From CAYVGO01 sp964450725 (GTDB lineage Bacteria > Bacteroidota > Bacteroidia > Bacteroidales > UBA932), in contig CAYVGO010000013.1 in assembly GCA_964450725.1 (NCBI GenBank), forward strand, positions 1-43,829: 43,829 bases of DNA, in the 5' to 3' direction. A program made the translations under genes and the position numbers. The notes under the pieces were generated by a model. That model had not been told where the DNA came from. It searched no databases and saw only the letters and a program-made list of their open reading frames with translations. The number at the start of each line of letters is the position of its first letter. Position 1 is the first letter of the stretch. Shown piece after piece: positions 16,514-27,200 of this stretch.

Positions 16514-16542
16514 TCCATAAATAGTGGCGTGTGTCTATTTAT

Positions 16543-19527
16543 TTAAAATGTAATTTCAAGTCCGCCTAAAAACTGTCTGCTGATAGGATACTTAAAACTT
16601 TGCAAGCCGGGTAAGACATATTCACCACGCTGAAAACTTACTTCAGGGTCCATCCCTGAGTATTTTGTGAAAGTAAAAGGATTATCAACAGATACATAGA
16701 GCCTCAAGCCCGTGCATTTAAATTTGGCTAAGAGGTTCTTTGGAAAGTCGTAAGCAAGCATAATGTTTCTTATTTTGAAATAACTGCCATCTTCCAAGTA
16801 TCTTGAAGAGGTTTTTTCGGCATTATTGTTTCCGCCTGCAATAGGTTTTGGGTGTGTAGCAATATCTCCGGGTTTAGTCCATCGGTTCCATCCTTTGGCA
16901 AGTACCATTTGGTTTTGGTCAGTAATACGTCCGTCGGAATCAAATGATTCTCGCTGCAAGTTGTAAATCTTATTACCGTAAACAAAGTTACAGTTGATGT
17001 TAAGGGTAAATCCGAAGTAAGAAAAAGAGTTATTAAAACCACCCGTAAATACAGGGTTTGCACTACCCACTTTTTGAGGATTTGCCAAAGCATAATCTGT
17101 CGTCAATTCGGGATTTATCTCATTTCCGGCTTCATCTTTTGTACGCCACCACTGCGGACTTCCGGTCTGTGGGTCAACTCCCGCCCAATTGGGCATATAC
17201 CAAGTGAAAATATCGGTACCTTCTTCAATAATTTGTGATAAAGTGGTTGAGCCGCTGACAGAGGTAGAAAAGGGTGTACCTCCGGGGGTGCTAAGCATCC
17301 GGTTTCTATTGGCCCCTATATTAAAGTCGGTTGTCCACTTGAAATCTCCGTCAATATTTAAACTCGATATTTGTAGTTCAATTCCCTGATTTCTTACACT
17401 TCCGGCATTACGTAACTGTACTTCAAATCCGCCGGAAGGAGGTAAAGGTACATTGAGTAACAAGTCACGGTTATCTGTGTTATATAAATCTAAAGAAACA
17501 TTGACACGCTTGACTAACGCAAAATCAATTCCCAAGTTTGCCATGTAAGCACTCTCCCATCCTAAAGCAGGATTACCGAGTTGAACGGGAACCGCGCCAA
17601 TACGTCCGTCATATTGAGCAGATAAAGTGTAGTTTGATAAATAGCGATATTGTCCGATGTTGGAGTTTCCGGTAACACCAAAACTGCCGCGTATTTTTAG
17701 AAATGTAAGATAGGGATTGTTCTTTAAGAATGATTCTTGACTGATAACCCAAGCCAGCGAACCTGCCGGAAAAGCTCCCCAGCGGTTCTCCGGACCAAAA
17801 GCCGAAGAAGCATCAGTACGGAATGAAATAGAGGCTAAATAACGTTCTTTGTAGCCATATTGTATTTGTCCCAACACAGACATTGACGAGCCTTCGATAA
17901 TATTACTCATTCCGTCTTGATAATTGGCTGCCACAGAGAGAGAGGCAAGTCCTACGGCTGGCAAATCAAGTCCTCTTACTCCTAATGCGCTATTTTTCCA
18001 GTAGCCAAACTCTACGCCGGCAAAAGCATCAATAAGATGGTCTGAAAACTCTTTTTTGAAACGTAATAAGTTAGTATTCCCAATAGACATGTTATTGGTG
18101 GTTGTTTCATAAATCATTCCCCGGCTTGCCCACTCCGGGTCAAAAGTTCTGGGGTCTCTGAAACTTCCTGACTTACCTCCACCCACTGACCCTCGATTAC
18201 GGGTTTCAAAAGATAGCATGTCTATGATTTGCCACGTCAAGGTAGCATCTGCTACCAAATCATTACCGGAATACCGGTCAAAGTTATATTCTTCACTCTG
18301 TAAAAAGTTCATTTTACGATTACCGTACCATACTTTTCCGTCGGGCCTTCTGTTGGAGTTAATAAATATCGTATTGCCGTCTTTATCATAGGGATTATCC
18401 CAAGGCATGTTTTTATAAGCATCCTCCAGCGTATACCACGCATAACTCTTGTCAGAATTATTAGTAAAAGAGATATTGGTAACCAATCTTACCTTTTCGT
18501 GCAATACAAAGTTTAAGTTCCCTCTGATGTTTAATCGTTTATAATCTGTATTAATCAGTGTTCCTATTTCGTCATACCAGTCGGCACTGATACGGTAGGC
18601 TACCTTGTTAGAACCTCCGGATACTGAAAGATTATAATTTTGTACCAATCCGGTTTGAAATGCTGCATTGAGCCAGTCAAAGTTTTGTTTTTTTAGTGCC
18701 GCAGGGCGTTGTACAGCAAAAATCTCAGGATTCATTGCCAACTTGTGAAAGTTGTACAACTGCTCACCATTCATCAATTGAAAGTTATTGTTGTTGATTA
18801 ACTTTCCTCCGACAACACCTTTAAAGGCTACAGCCGTAGGTTGTTGTAGATTTCCACGTTTGGTCGTAACAATAATTACTCCTCCGGCAGCCGCCGAACC
18901 GTAAAGAGAGGTTGCCGCAGCATCTTTAAGTACAGTCAGCGTCTCTACATCGTTAGGATTATAGGAACCTCCGGCAATTCCATCTACCACATACAGTGGT
19001 GTGGCTTGTGCTGTGATAGAGCCTGCACCTCGAATCATAATTTCAGGAGTTGAGCCGGGTGCTCCCGTAGCACTGTTAATTTGTACGCCGGCAATTTTAC
19101 CTTGCAGTGAATTGGCAATATTAGAAGAGGTAACATCTTGCAGTTTGTCTGACGCAAGCGTAACAACACTACCGGTGAGTGAGGAGCGTTTTTGAGAGTT
19201 ATAACCCATGACTACGACATCTTCAATGGTTTGAATATTTTCTGTCATCACAATATTCATTGGTTCTTCTGTAATTAATAATTCTTGGGTAGTATAATCT
19301 ATATACGAAACAATAATGTATTGAGCCGAAGAAGGCACTTCCATCGAAAAGTTTCCCTGAGCATCGGTAACAACTCCGGTATTGGTATTTTTTATTTGTA
19401 CCGTTGCTCCTATCATAGGATTGTTTTGTGTGTCGGTAATTTTTCCTTCCACACGTTTGCTTTGTGCATAGATTAATGGAGTAGAACAAAGCAGGAGAGA
19501 TAAAGTAAAAATCTTTAAGTATGTCAT
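16543..19527 (-). CDS. SusC/RagA family TonB-dependent outer-membrane transporter
   Basis: 994 residues. A signal peptide (about 1-21, ending IYAQ) is followed by a carboxypeptidase-regulatory-like domain (GKITDTQNNPMIGATVQIKN to about residue 100). The plug opens with VVVMGYNSQKRSSLTGSV and continues with NSLQGKIAGVQI and MIRGAGSI. The 22-strand barrel ends FLGGLEITF with a terminal aromatic residue, as usual for outer-membrane proteins. There is no STN domain, so it does not signal to an anti-sigma factor. This agrees with control by the divergent hybrid two-component system. It imports glycan fragments using TonB energy together with the SusD encoded next. A -7 box lies about 50 bases upstream of the ATG. 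Confidence 0.96.
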   Translation of the reverse strand: MTYLKIFTLSLLLCSTPLIYAQSKRVEGKITDTQNNPMIGATVQIKNTNTGVVTDAQGNFSMEVPSSAQYIIVSYIDYTTQELLITEEPMNIVMTENIQTIEDVVVMGYNSQKRSSLTGSVVTLASDKLQDVTSSNIANSLQGKIAGVQINSATGAPGSTPEIMIRGAGSITAQATPLYVVDGIAGGSYNPNDVETLTVLKDAAATSLYGSAAAGGVIIVTTKRGNLQQPTAVAFKGVVGGKLINNNNFQLMNGEQLYNFHKLAMNPEIFAVQRPAALKKQNFDWLNAAFQTGLVQNYNLSVSGGSNKVAYRISADWYDEIGTLINTDYKRLNIRGNLNFVLHEKVRLVTNISFTNNSDKSYAWYTLEDAYKNMPWDNPYDKDGNTIFINSNRRPDGKVWYGNRKMNFLQSEEYNFDRYSGNDLVADATLTWQIIDMLSFETRNRGSVGGGKSGSFRDPRTFDPEWASRGMIYETTTNNMSIGNTNLLRFKKEFSDHLIDAFAGVEFGYWKNSALGVRGLDLPAVGLASLSVAANYQDGMSNIIEGSSMSVLGQIQYGYKERYLASISFRTDASSAFGPENRWGAFPAGSLAWVISQESFLKNNPYLTFLKIRGSFGVTGNSNIGQYRYLSNYTLSAQYDGRIGAVPVQLGNPALGWESAYMANLGIDFALVKRVNVSLDLYNTDNRDLLLNVPLPPSGGFEVQLRNAGSVRNQGIELQISSLNIDGDFKWTTDFNIGANRNRMLSTPGGTPFSTSVSGSTTLSQIIEEGTDIFTWYMPNWAGVDPQTGSPQWWRTKDEAGNEINPELTTDYALANPQKVGSANPVFTGGFNNSFSYFGFTLNINCNFVYGNKIYNLQRESFDSDGRITDQNQMVLAKGWNRWTKPGDIATHPKPIAGGNNNAEKTSSRYLEDGSYFKIRNIMLAYDFPKNLLAKFKCTGLRLYVSVDNPFTFTKYSGMDPEVSFQRGEYVLPGLQSFKYPISRQFLGGLEITF

Positions 19528-19858
19528 TGGATTAAAATTTTAAGGTTAATCATTTAAAGTTGACCTTGTAATTGCTGACAAAGGTATAGTAGTATTATTT
19601 TTTGTATTGGGTAATTTTTGTTCTTTTTAGGGGTAAAAATTGTTTATAGACAAAAGAATGTGAGAGTAAAAAAAGGGGAAAATGTAATATTGAAAGGCCT
19701 TTACCTAAACAACTATTGCCAAGATATAGGCTGAGTTTGTGGGGAAATTCAAACAATATAGAATAACTAATCAATCTCATTTGTTTTCTATTAAATCATA
19801 AATTGCCGACCATTCATTTTAAATAATGATTTATGGCAATAATTATTATATTTGCATT
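19528..19858. other. Divergent regulatory region between susC and the hybrid regulator
   Basis: 331 AT-rich bases. It contains the susC -7 box (19579-19586) and an inverted repeat AATTTTT/AAAAATT near 19611-19636. The pairs AAATCAT / ATGATTT and ATTGCC / GGCAAT lie at 19793-19840, just before the regulator gene. The regulator's binding site is presumably here, but I cannot point to it with certainty. Confidence 0.6.
19579..19586 (-). promoter_or_regulatory. -7 box of the susC operon
   Basis: TACCTTTG on the minus strand, 52 bases before the susC ATG. No -33 TTTG stands at 17-23 bases, which is typical of promoters that need an activator such as the adjacent hybrid regulator. Confidence 0.6.
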
Positions 19859-22800
19859 ATGAATCAATGGTTTGTGAAATATATTTTGTTCTCCGTTCTT
19901 TTATTCGGACAGTTACTTGTAAAAGGGGAAAGTCCACGCTTTTTTCACCTTACCTCTATGGAGGGTTTAAGCCAAAGCGAAGTTTACTCCTTTCTTCAAG
20001 ACCGTAATGGCTTTATGTGGATTGGAACATTGGACGGTCTTAATCGCTTTGACGGATATGACATCATTACTTTTAATGTAGATCAGACGGTTTCCAACGG
20101 ATTATCGAATAATACCATTCGCTGTTTGGCAGAAGATGACAAAGGACGTATCTGGATTGGTACCGACGATGGTCTTAATGTTCTTGACCATGCAACACAA
20201 TGTATTACTCAAGTAAAACTGTCGGGTAAATTCGGCTCTTTTTTTCAGATTTATGACCTGCTGGTTGCAGACGGACAACTGTGGGTTGTCGGAAATCGAG
20301 GGCTCATTACGCTTGATGTGCAACACTCGTCCTTGGAAAACATTAGCACTTCTCTTCATATTCCGCACTTTATAGACATCCATGAAACCTATTTTAAAAT
20401 TGTCAGATTATCTAACGGAAATTACTGGTTAAGCAGTAACATCTCTACCATTGCTTTTCAATTTGATAGGGAAACAAAAGATTGTCGTCTATTACCCATC
20501 CATCAAACGATTGCCGACAAAGGATTTACTCACATTTGCGAAGATCGTCGCGGAGATATTTGGATGCTACGCTCTACAGACAATGAAGGTTTATATCGTT
20601 ATATTTCTTCTACAGGAAAGTTACTGCATATCTACCGTTCTACTACAAACAATACGATTGCTTCCAATGCCGTTTCTTCTCTGGCGGTTGATTCTGACAA
20701 TAATATCTGGGTGGGTTCTTATGATGCCGGATTGACTAAAATTATCTCTACGGATGAACCTTCTGAAATGACATTTATTCATTATCAATACCAAGTCAAT
20801 TATCCGGAAGGATTAAAAAGTAATCAAATCTATTCTTTGTTTTTTTCTCAAGATAACATGATCTGGATTGGTACTTTAGGCAGTGGAGTTCATTACCTGT
20901 CATTGTTACAAAAACCTTTTCATAATTATCAAATACGTACTATAGAGGGACAAGCACTACAAAATTCAAACTTTGTCAGAGCCCTTTGTTATCATCGTCA
21001 ACAACTTTATATCGGTACGCAAAATGACGGATTATATGTTTATCATCCTGTAACACAACATTACCAAAAAGTAGGATTTGGTAATGAGTCTATTTTTCAC
21101 CTCCTCTCCATTTCAGACAATTTACTGCTTGTATGCAGTTCCCAAGGTAGTTTTTTTCTCAACCGCCAAAACAAAATAATTCCTATTCCTCAAATTGACA
21201 ACTCAATGTTTTATGCTATTCATAGCGAAGCAAATATTTATTGGCTTGCCGGTTATTTTGGGCTTTACAGACTTGAATTGAAAGGAGAATTGGTAGATAA
21301 TGTTATTCATTATCACACACAAAGTATCCCTTCTCTTTCCGCACAAAATGTCAGGGTACTTTTGTATGACAAAGTACACCGCGAATTATGGATTGGCACG
21401 CAGGGAGGAGGACTTAATATTTTTTCACTCAATGAAAACTTGTTCCCACTCACCAACAGAATTTATACTAAATTCCATAGCGGCACTATCTCAAATAATT
21501 ATATTCGCTCTTTATGTCAAACTGCACCGGATACTTTTTGGATCGGTACTTTTGAAGGACTAAATGCTGTTGTAAGAGAAAAATCCGGAGCGTTTACGTT
21601 TACAACCTACCTGAAAAAAGACGGGTTACCCAATAATATGATACAATCTATTATACCCGATGATGCTGGCAACTTATGGATAGGTACCAACTACGGACTG
21701 AGTAAATATGATGTCAAAAATCAATTGTTTTCAACCTTTACTCAAGTTGATGGCTTGTCGTCAAATGAGTTTTCTGAACATACAACAATAAAAATTGACA
21801 AGGGCAGACTTTTGTTTGGAACGATTAATGGAATTACGGCTTTTAATCCTCAAACCATTATATCTAATCATGAGCACACTCAAGTACAGATTACCGAATT
21901 TCAACTTTTCAACGAACGGGTAATGCCCTATCAATTGATTAATAAACGTATTATTTTATCTCAACCCATATTTACCACCACATCTATTACCCTTAAAAGT
22001 GAAGAAAATAACTTTTCGTTTCTCTTTTCGGCAATGAACTTCAGTGCGCCTCAAAAAATAAAATATGCTTATAAGTTAGAAGGTTATGATACTAAATGGC
22101 ACATTGCAGATGCCGATCACCGAATTGCTACCTATACCAATATCAGTTTCGGACAATATACTTTTTGTGTGAAATCTACTAACAGCGACGGCATTTGGAG
22201 TAACCATATACGTACAATTGATGTTTACATTGAGGCTCCTATTTATTTTACATGGTATGCTTTTATCTTTTATTTACTTGTGTTGTCGGGGATTATCCTT
22301 TTCATTACACGGTTTTCTGTGATGCACATTACAACCAAAAATAAAATATTGCTTGATGCAGAACATAATGCCAGATTACATGAGTTAGACAATATCAGAA
22401 CTCGGTTTTTTATCAATATATCTCACGACTTAAGAACTCCGCTCACACTCATTACCGGTCCGCTCAATAAAATATTAGACATTCAAACTTTACCCGAAGG
22501 GATATTTAAACAGTTATCGGGAGTTCAACGGAATGCCAATAAACTTAAATATTTGGTAGAACAACTGCTTGACTTTAGAAAAATGGAAGTAGGAAAACTA
22601 AAGGTCAATCTCCGTTCCGTAGAAATCAATCAATTCATTAAAGATGAAGTTGATCATTTTGATTTTATCATTAAAGATAAAGCATTAGATCTTATTTATA
22701 GTTTCAGGTTTGATAAATTGTGGGTAAAGATTGATACAGAAAAAATAACCAAAATACTCTTCAACCTTTTATCAAATGCCATCAAATATACTGCCGCCGG

Positions 22801-23911
22801 TTATATTGAAATTGTTGTAGATAAAGTTACAGAAGGCGACATCAATCAAATCATTATTCAAATCAAAGACACAGGTATTGGTATTGCCCACGACCAACAA
22901 CAGTGCATTTTCGATAGATTTTATAACGACACGTCATCTGTCAATGTCAACAGTTATGGCATAGGACTTTCGCACTGTAAAGATCTTATTGATGTCATGA
23001 AAGGGTCAATTGAAGTACAAAGTCAAACAGGGAAGGGTTCTACTTTTACCATTAAAATACCGGTTGTTGTATGTCCGGAACTTCCTCAAAGCATAAGTAA
23101 GAGCGAAAATGCCAAAGTACAATTAACCGAAATAAAAAGAAAGTACACCATTCTTATTGTTGAAGACAACGAAGAGATGATGGAATATATTGGCAGTTGC
23201 CTTGACAAATATTATTACCTTATTACGGCATCGGGAGGAGTAGAGGCACGAGAAGTAGCACGTGAAAAATTGCCGGATATGGTCATCACAGATTTGGTGA
23301 TGCCCGGTATGGATGGCTTTGAATTATGTCATACCCTCAAATCAAATATTGAAACGAGTCATATTCCTGTCATTATTCTGACTTCTCATACCGATATACA
23401 AAGCAGATTACAGGGGATTCAGCAAGGTGCAGACGACTATATTAACAAACCTTTTGAAGAAAATTATCTGCTTACCAAAATAGAGAGTTTACTACTCAAC
23501 CTCGAAAGGTTTAAAAACTCTATTACGAAAGGGACAATATTTTTAGAACCTTCGAAGATTAATCTTACACCGATAGATAAAACATTTTTGGATAAACTGC
23601 TTCAAACGATTGAAAACGGGATTTCAGACTCTACCTTCTCTATTGAAGATTTAGAAAAGGAAATGAATATGGGACATGCCAAGTTTTACAAAAAGGTCAA
23701 AGGCTTAACGGGTATGTCTGGAAAAGAGTTACTGCAAGATTTCAGATTAAAAAGAGCCGCAGACATTATAATGACTACCGATTTAAACATTTCAGAAATA
23801 GCCTATCTTGTAGGATTTACAGACCCAAAATACTTTAGTATCTGCTTCAAACAAAAATATGACCTGTCGCCTTCAGACTATAAAAAAACTAAAGCAGAAG
23901 TGAAAGAATAA
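19859..23911 (+). CDS. Hybrid two-component system regulator (sensor kinase, receiver and AraC-type DNA-binding domain)
   Basis: 1350 residues from the ATG at 19859; an in-frame ATG at 19826 would spoil the signal peptide MNQWFVKYILFSVLLFGQLL. The periplasmic part is a two-bladed set of Reg_prop beta-propeller repeats (for example RIWIGTDDGLNVL, LWIGTNYGLSKYD), followed by a Y_Y_Y domain (about 690-790). One transmembrane helix lies at about 796-820. The kinase has its phospho-accepting His856 in NISHDLRTPL, the ATP-binding N box LLSNAIKYT and the G boxes DTGIGIA and GIGLSHC. The receiver carries Asp1145 in ITDLVMPGMDG. An AraC helix-turn-helix ends the protein. Such regulators bind a breakdown product of the glycan in the periplasm and activate the adjacent susC operon. 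Confidence 0.96.
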   Translation: MNQWFVKYILFSVLLFGQLLVKGESPRFFHLTSMEGLSQSEVYSFLQDRNGFMWIGTLDGLNRFDGYDIITFNVDQTVSNGLSNNTIRCLAEDDKGRIWIGTDDGLNVLDHATQCITQVKLSGKFGSFFQIYDLLVADGQLWVVGNRGLITLDVQHSSLENISTSLHIPHFIDIHETYFKIVRLSNGNYWLSSNISTIAFQFDRETKDCRLLPIHQTIADKGFTHICEDRRGDIWMLRSTDNEGLYRYISSTGKLLHIYRSTTNNTIASNAVSSLAVDSDNNIWVGSYDAGLTKIISTDEPSEMTFIHYQYQVNYPEGLKSNQIYSLFFSQDNMIWIGTLGSGVHYLSLLQKPFHNYQIRTIEGQALQNSNFVRALCYHRQQLYIGTQNDGLYVYHPVTQHYQKVGFGNESIFHLLSISDNLLLVCSSQGSFFLNRQNKIIPIPQIDNSMFYAIHSEANIYWLAGYFGLYRLELKGELVDNVIHYHTQSIPSLSAQNVRVLLYDKVHRELWIGTQGGGLNIFSLNENLFPLTNRIYTKFHSGTISNNYIRSLCQTAPDTFWIGTFEGLNAVVREKSGAFTFTTYLKKDGLPNNMIQSIIPDDAGNLWIGTNYGLSKYDVKNQLFSTFTQVDGLSSNEFSEHTTIKIDKGRLLFGTINGITAFNPQTIISNHEHTQVQITEFQLFNERVMPYQLINKRIILSQPIFTTTSITLKSEENNFSFLFSAMNFSAPQKIKYAYKLEGYDTKWHIADADHRIATYTNISFGQYTFCVKSTNSDGIWSNHIRTIDVYIEAPIYFTWYAFIFYLLVLSGIILFITRFSVMHITTKNKILLDAEHNARLHELDNIRTRFFINISHDLRTPLTLITGPLNKILDIQTLPEGIFKQLSGVQRNANKLKYLVEQLLDFRKMEVGKLKVNLRSVEINQFIKDEVDHFDFIIKDKALDLIYSFRFDKLWVKIDTEKITKILFNLLSNAIKYTAAGYIEIVVDKVTEGDINQIIIQIKDTGIGIAHDQQQCIFDRFYNDTSSVNVNSYGIGLSHCKDLIDVMKGSIEVQSQTGKGSTFTIKIPVVVCPELPQSISKSENAKVQLTEIKRKYTILIVEDNEEMMEYIGSCLDKYYYLITASGGVEAREVAREKLPDMVITDLVMPGMDGFELCHTLKSNIETSHIPVIILTSHTDIQSRLQGIQQGADDYINKPFEENYLLTKIESLLLNLERFKNSITKGTIFLEPSKINLTPIDKTFLDKLLQTIENGISDSTFSIEDLEKEMNMGHAKFYKKVKGLTGMSGKELLQDFRLKRAADIIMTTDLNISEIAYLVGFTDPKYFSICFKQKYDLSPSDYKKTKAEVKE

Positions 23912-24206
23912 TATATACCTATCTTAATCCCTATTTATCTTATTTTGTCTGAGTCCGAATCTCTTTTTTTAGTAAAAAACTGCTGTATGCACTTCACTAA
24001 ATAATAACAAAATGGAGAAATATATACACTGGCGGGACAGACCTCTTTCGTTTTAATGAAAATTAAGATCTATTAAGTACTTTATAGATGTTTCTGCACA
24101 ATAATTGGATACGACAATCCGTTATCTTGATTAGACGTAGTTACAATGCTCTATAATGAATAATCATAATATAGACTACATTGTAAATGATTATTTACGT
24201 AGTGTT
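23912..24206. other. Intergenic region before the giant surface protein
   Basis: 295 bases. I see no convincing promoter or terminator; GAG/CTC with a T-run at 23951-23970 has only a 3-bp stem. A hairpin ends four bases before the next start codon. Confidence 0.5.
24176..24202 (+). repeat. Hairpin next to the start codon of the surface protein gene
   Basis: GTAAAT (24183-24188) and ATTTAC (24193-24198) form a stem with a GATT loop, extended by CTAC (24176-24179) and GTAG (24199-24202) across a 3-base bulge. It ends four bases before the ATG at 24207 and could hinder initiation. Confidence 0.45.
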
Positions 24207-27200
24207 ATGAAAAAGTCCATTTTTGTTTTCGTTCTGTTTTTGTTTTTCTGGTTCCAAGTTCTTTTAGGACAAGTTCCTGTTTTGATTGATGTAGGAGATA
24301 TTTTATATAAAGATAATAGTGTTAGTCGCCCGACGGTAGAGGAAATCAATAGTAACATTGCTGCGGGTAAAGAGCCGAAAGGCGTAATTTTTTGGGTTGA
24401 CCCTGCTGACCCTGTTAAAGGTTGGGCTGTTGAATTGAAGTATGCTTTTTCGAATGGGGTAGTGTGGGATGCTCTGGGTACAGATATTCCGACTTTAAGT
24501 AACTATAATACCTCAAGAGCCGCTTTGGCTGATACCGCAGGTCAGCAAAATACTGATGCAATGAGGACGGCTATGCCGGGAGGCACTGCGGCCGATAAGG
24601 TAAACTATGCCGATGGGTGGTATTTACCGGCAGCAGGGCAGTTGCGTTTGCTATACTCAGAACAAGCGCGCGTAGATGCTTCTTTAACGGCATTGGGTAA
24701 TTCCAACTTCGGTTTTGCAAATGTTGAAAGAATTAACAAGTTGTCTCACTGGACTTCTACTGAAAATTCATCGAGTGAAGCTTACTATGTATTCTATGAT
24801 GGTTCATTAGATAAAGGTAACAAACAAACTTCTGATAATGTAAGAAGTTATAGTGCTTTTACTGCCAACATTTCCCCAACATCACTTATTGTTGAACATC
24901 CGGACGGAATGAGTGCCACAAACTATAAAAATATAGGAGATGTCATTACAAATTTTGACGGCACTCAGGCTATAGTTTATCGGGTAAGTAGAACTTCCGG
25001 AGAAGATTGGGCGGTAGCTCTTTCTGACGTGTCTTCATTGAAACAATGGTCTGTAGGAGGAGTTTTTGTTCCCACTTTACCAAATATTTCCTCTTCGGGT
25101 AGCAGTTGGGATGGATATTTATCGGTATTGAAAGATATGGATGGATTTTCCAGTACCCAAAAAATTCGTAACACAGGTGATGCCGATAAGTTTCCTGCGG
25201 CATATAGTGTTGATTTTAATAATGGATGGTATCTCCCTTCAAGTTCTCAATTAAGTGAACTTTACGCTTTACAGCCTGCTCTTAGTGCAATTCCTGATTA
25301 TGTTGCTATGAGAGAGAATACTTCCTATTGGAGTAGTACTCAACAAAGTCTAACAAGTGCATGGGCTGTAGATGGTAATACGGGGAGTTATACGCCTTAT
25401 AATAATAAAATGGCATCTTATGTTGTCCGTCCTGTACGGTCGGTGGCTACTTATAAAAAGAATTATGGCGATTTACTTTCGGTAACGGCTATTGTCGGCT
25501 CTACTTATCAATGGTATGTTGATGGCGTGGCTATTGCCGGTGCTACTTCAGCCACTTGTCCTGTAAAGGCAACCGGCGGATATTATGTGGTGGTGAGTAA
25601 TGGCGGTATATCTGAAACTTCTAAAACAGTACGTGTCATCTTAGGTTGTACCATTAAAACGGATGTTTCTCCTACCGTTGGCGGAACTGTATCCGGAGGT
25701 GGTATTTATATTTATGGCTCCTCGGCTTCTCTGACTGCCTCTCCTAATCCCGGTTATCAGTTTTTGCAATGGTTTGACGGTAACACCAATAATCCAAGAA
25801 CTATTAACGTAACCCAAGACAGTGTATTTACTGCATTGTTCTGTAAAATACCCGATGCCACCATTACGGCAACACCCTCTGCGATTTGTGAAGGAGATTT
25901 TGCTACTTTGAGTGTAGCATCTGCTTCCGAAATCAAATGGTTTGAAAATGGTACAGAGTTAACTGAATTTGTCAATCAGAATACTATTGCTGTCAATCCA
26001 TCAACCACTACAACATATGATGTAACTGTAAAAAATGAGTATAAACATTATGTAAAAGGGGAACGTGCCGCACTTGCCAACATTAATATTGGTAATATTA
26101 TTACCACAGACAGTCTTTTGATTGCATCCGAATATTGGGCAGTAATGAAAGCCGCAGGCAAAGTGGCTATGGGTATTGTGGTGATGAAAGATGATATGGG
26201 TAATATACGAATTTTAAATTGCTCTATTCCCAGTGATGAAAGCCTGTATAAGGTCATGTCTCTTGGAGGTTACGGTATAGATATTACAGGTATTCCCAAT
26301 AATTTATCTACCGGTGATTTTAATGGAAAGGCAAATACTGATGCTATGGTCAATGAATTAACCGGAGCAACTCCTGACAACTGTGCAGCAAAATGGGTAC
26401 GTACTACTTTAGGAGAACAGTGGTATATACCCGCATTGGGAGAACTTGGTGCCTTGTTTGATAATAAAAACACTATCAATAATACGTTAGGAATACTTGA
26501 TATCCCAACTCTTGAAAATCAAACGATTTTCAGTTCTTCGGAAGTTTCCGCCAATCAACAGTATGGATTATATATAGGTGACGGAACTTCCCAAACCATA
26601 GAAAAGAATGCAAATCGTCCGGTCATGGCGTACATGATCTTTGAAGGTGGAAAGTCTATTTATTTCGTAGATTCAATATCGACTTCTTGTGATGCTACGG
26701 GAAATCAAGAAATTACCGTACAACAAAACAGTACTATTACTTTGACCAGCGCTCCGGGAACTGACAATCAAACGCTATGTTTTAACACACCCATCACCAA
26801 TATTACATATAGCACTACAAATGCAGAAGGTGCTACGATTACAGGGTTACCGCAAGGAGTAACCTATCGTTGGGAAAATAATACGGTCATTGTTGGTGGA
26901 ACTCCTACTACAGAAGGGATGCATGATTATACTGTAACATTGACAGCAAATTGCGGAGCAGCAACAATTACAGGAACAATAACCGTAAATACAGCAACTG
27001 TAGGTGGAACAGTTTCCTCCAACCAAGCTATTTGTAACAACACTGCGCCTGCAACATTAACACTTTCGGGTCATGTGGGTGATGTTGTAAAGTGGCAATC
27101 TTCTGTTGACGGTACAACATGGACAGATATTACCAATAATTCAACATCTTATACACCGCCGGCGTTAACAGTAACAACCTATTACCGTGCGGTGGTTAAA

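Larger units (their letters stand above)
16167..16542. other. Unusually long susC-susD intercistronic region
   Basis: It holds an 8-bp perfect inverted repeat with a 2-base centre (TTATAGTA / TACTATAA, 16226-16243), an assembly gap, and four 23-bp palindromic tandem repeats. Open frames across it contain only N and repeat sequence and are not genes. Confidence 0.8.

Noticed and set aside
23951..23970. Terminator after the hybrid regulator
   Set aside because: A T-run is present, but the stem is only GAG/CTC, too short to call.
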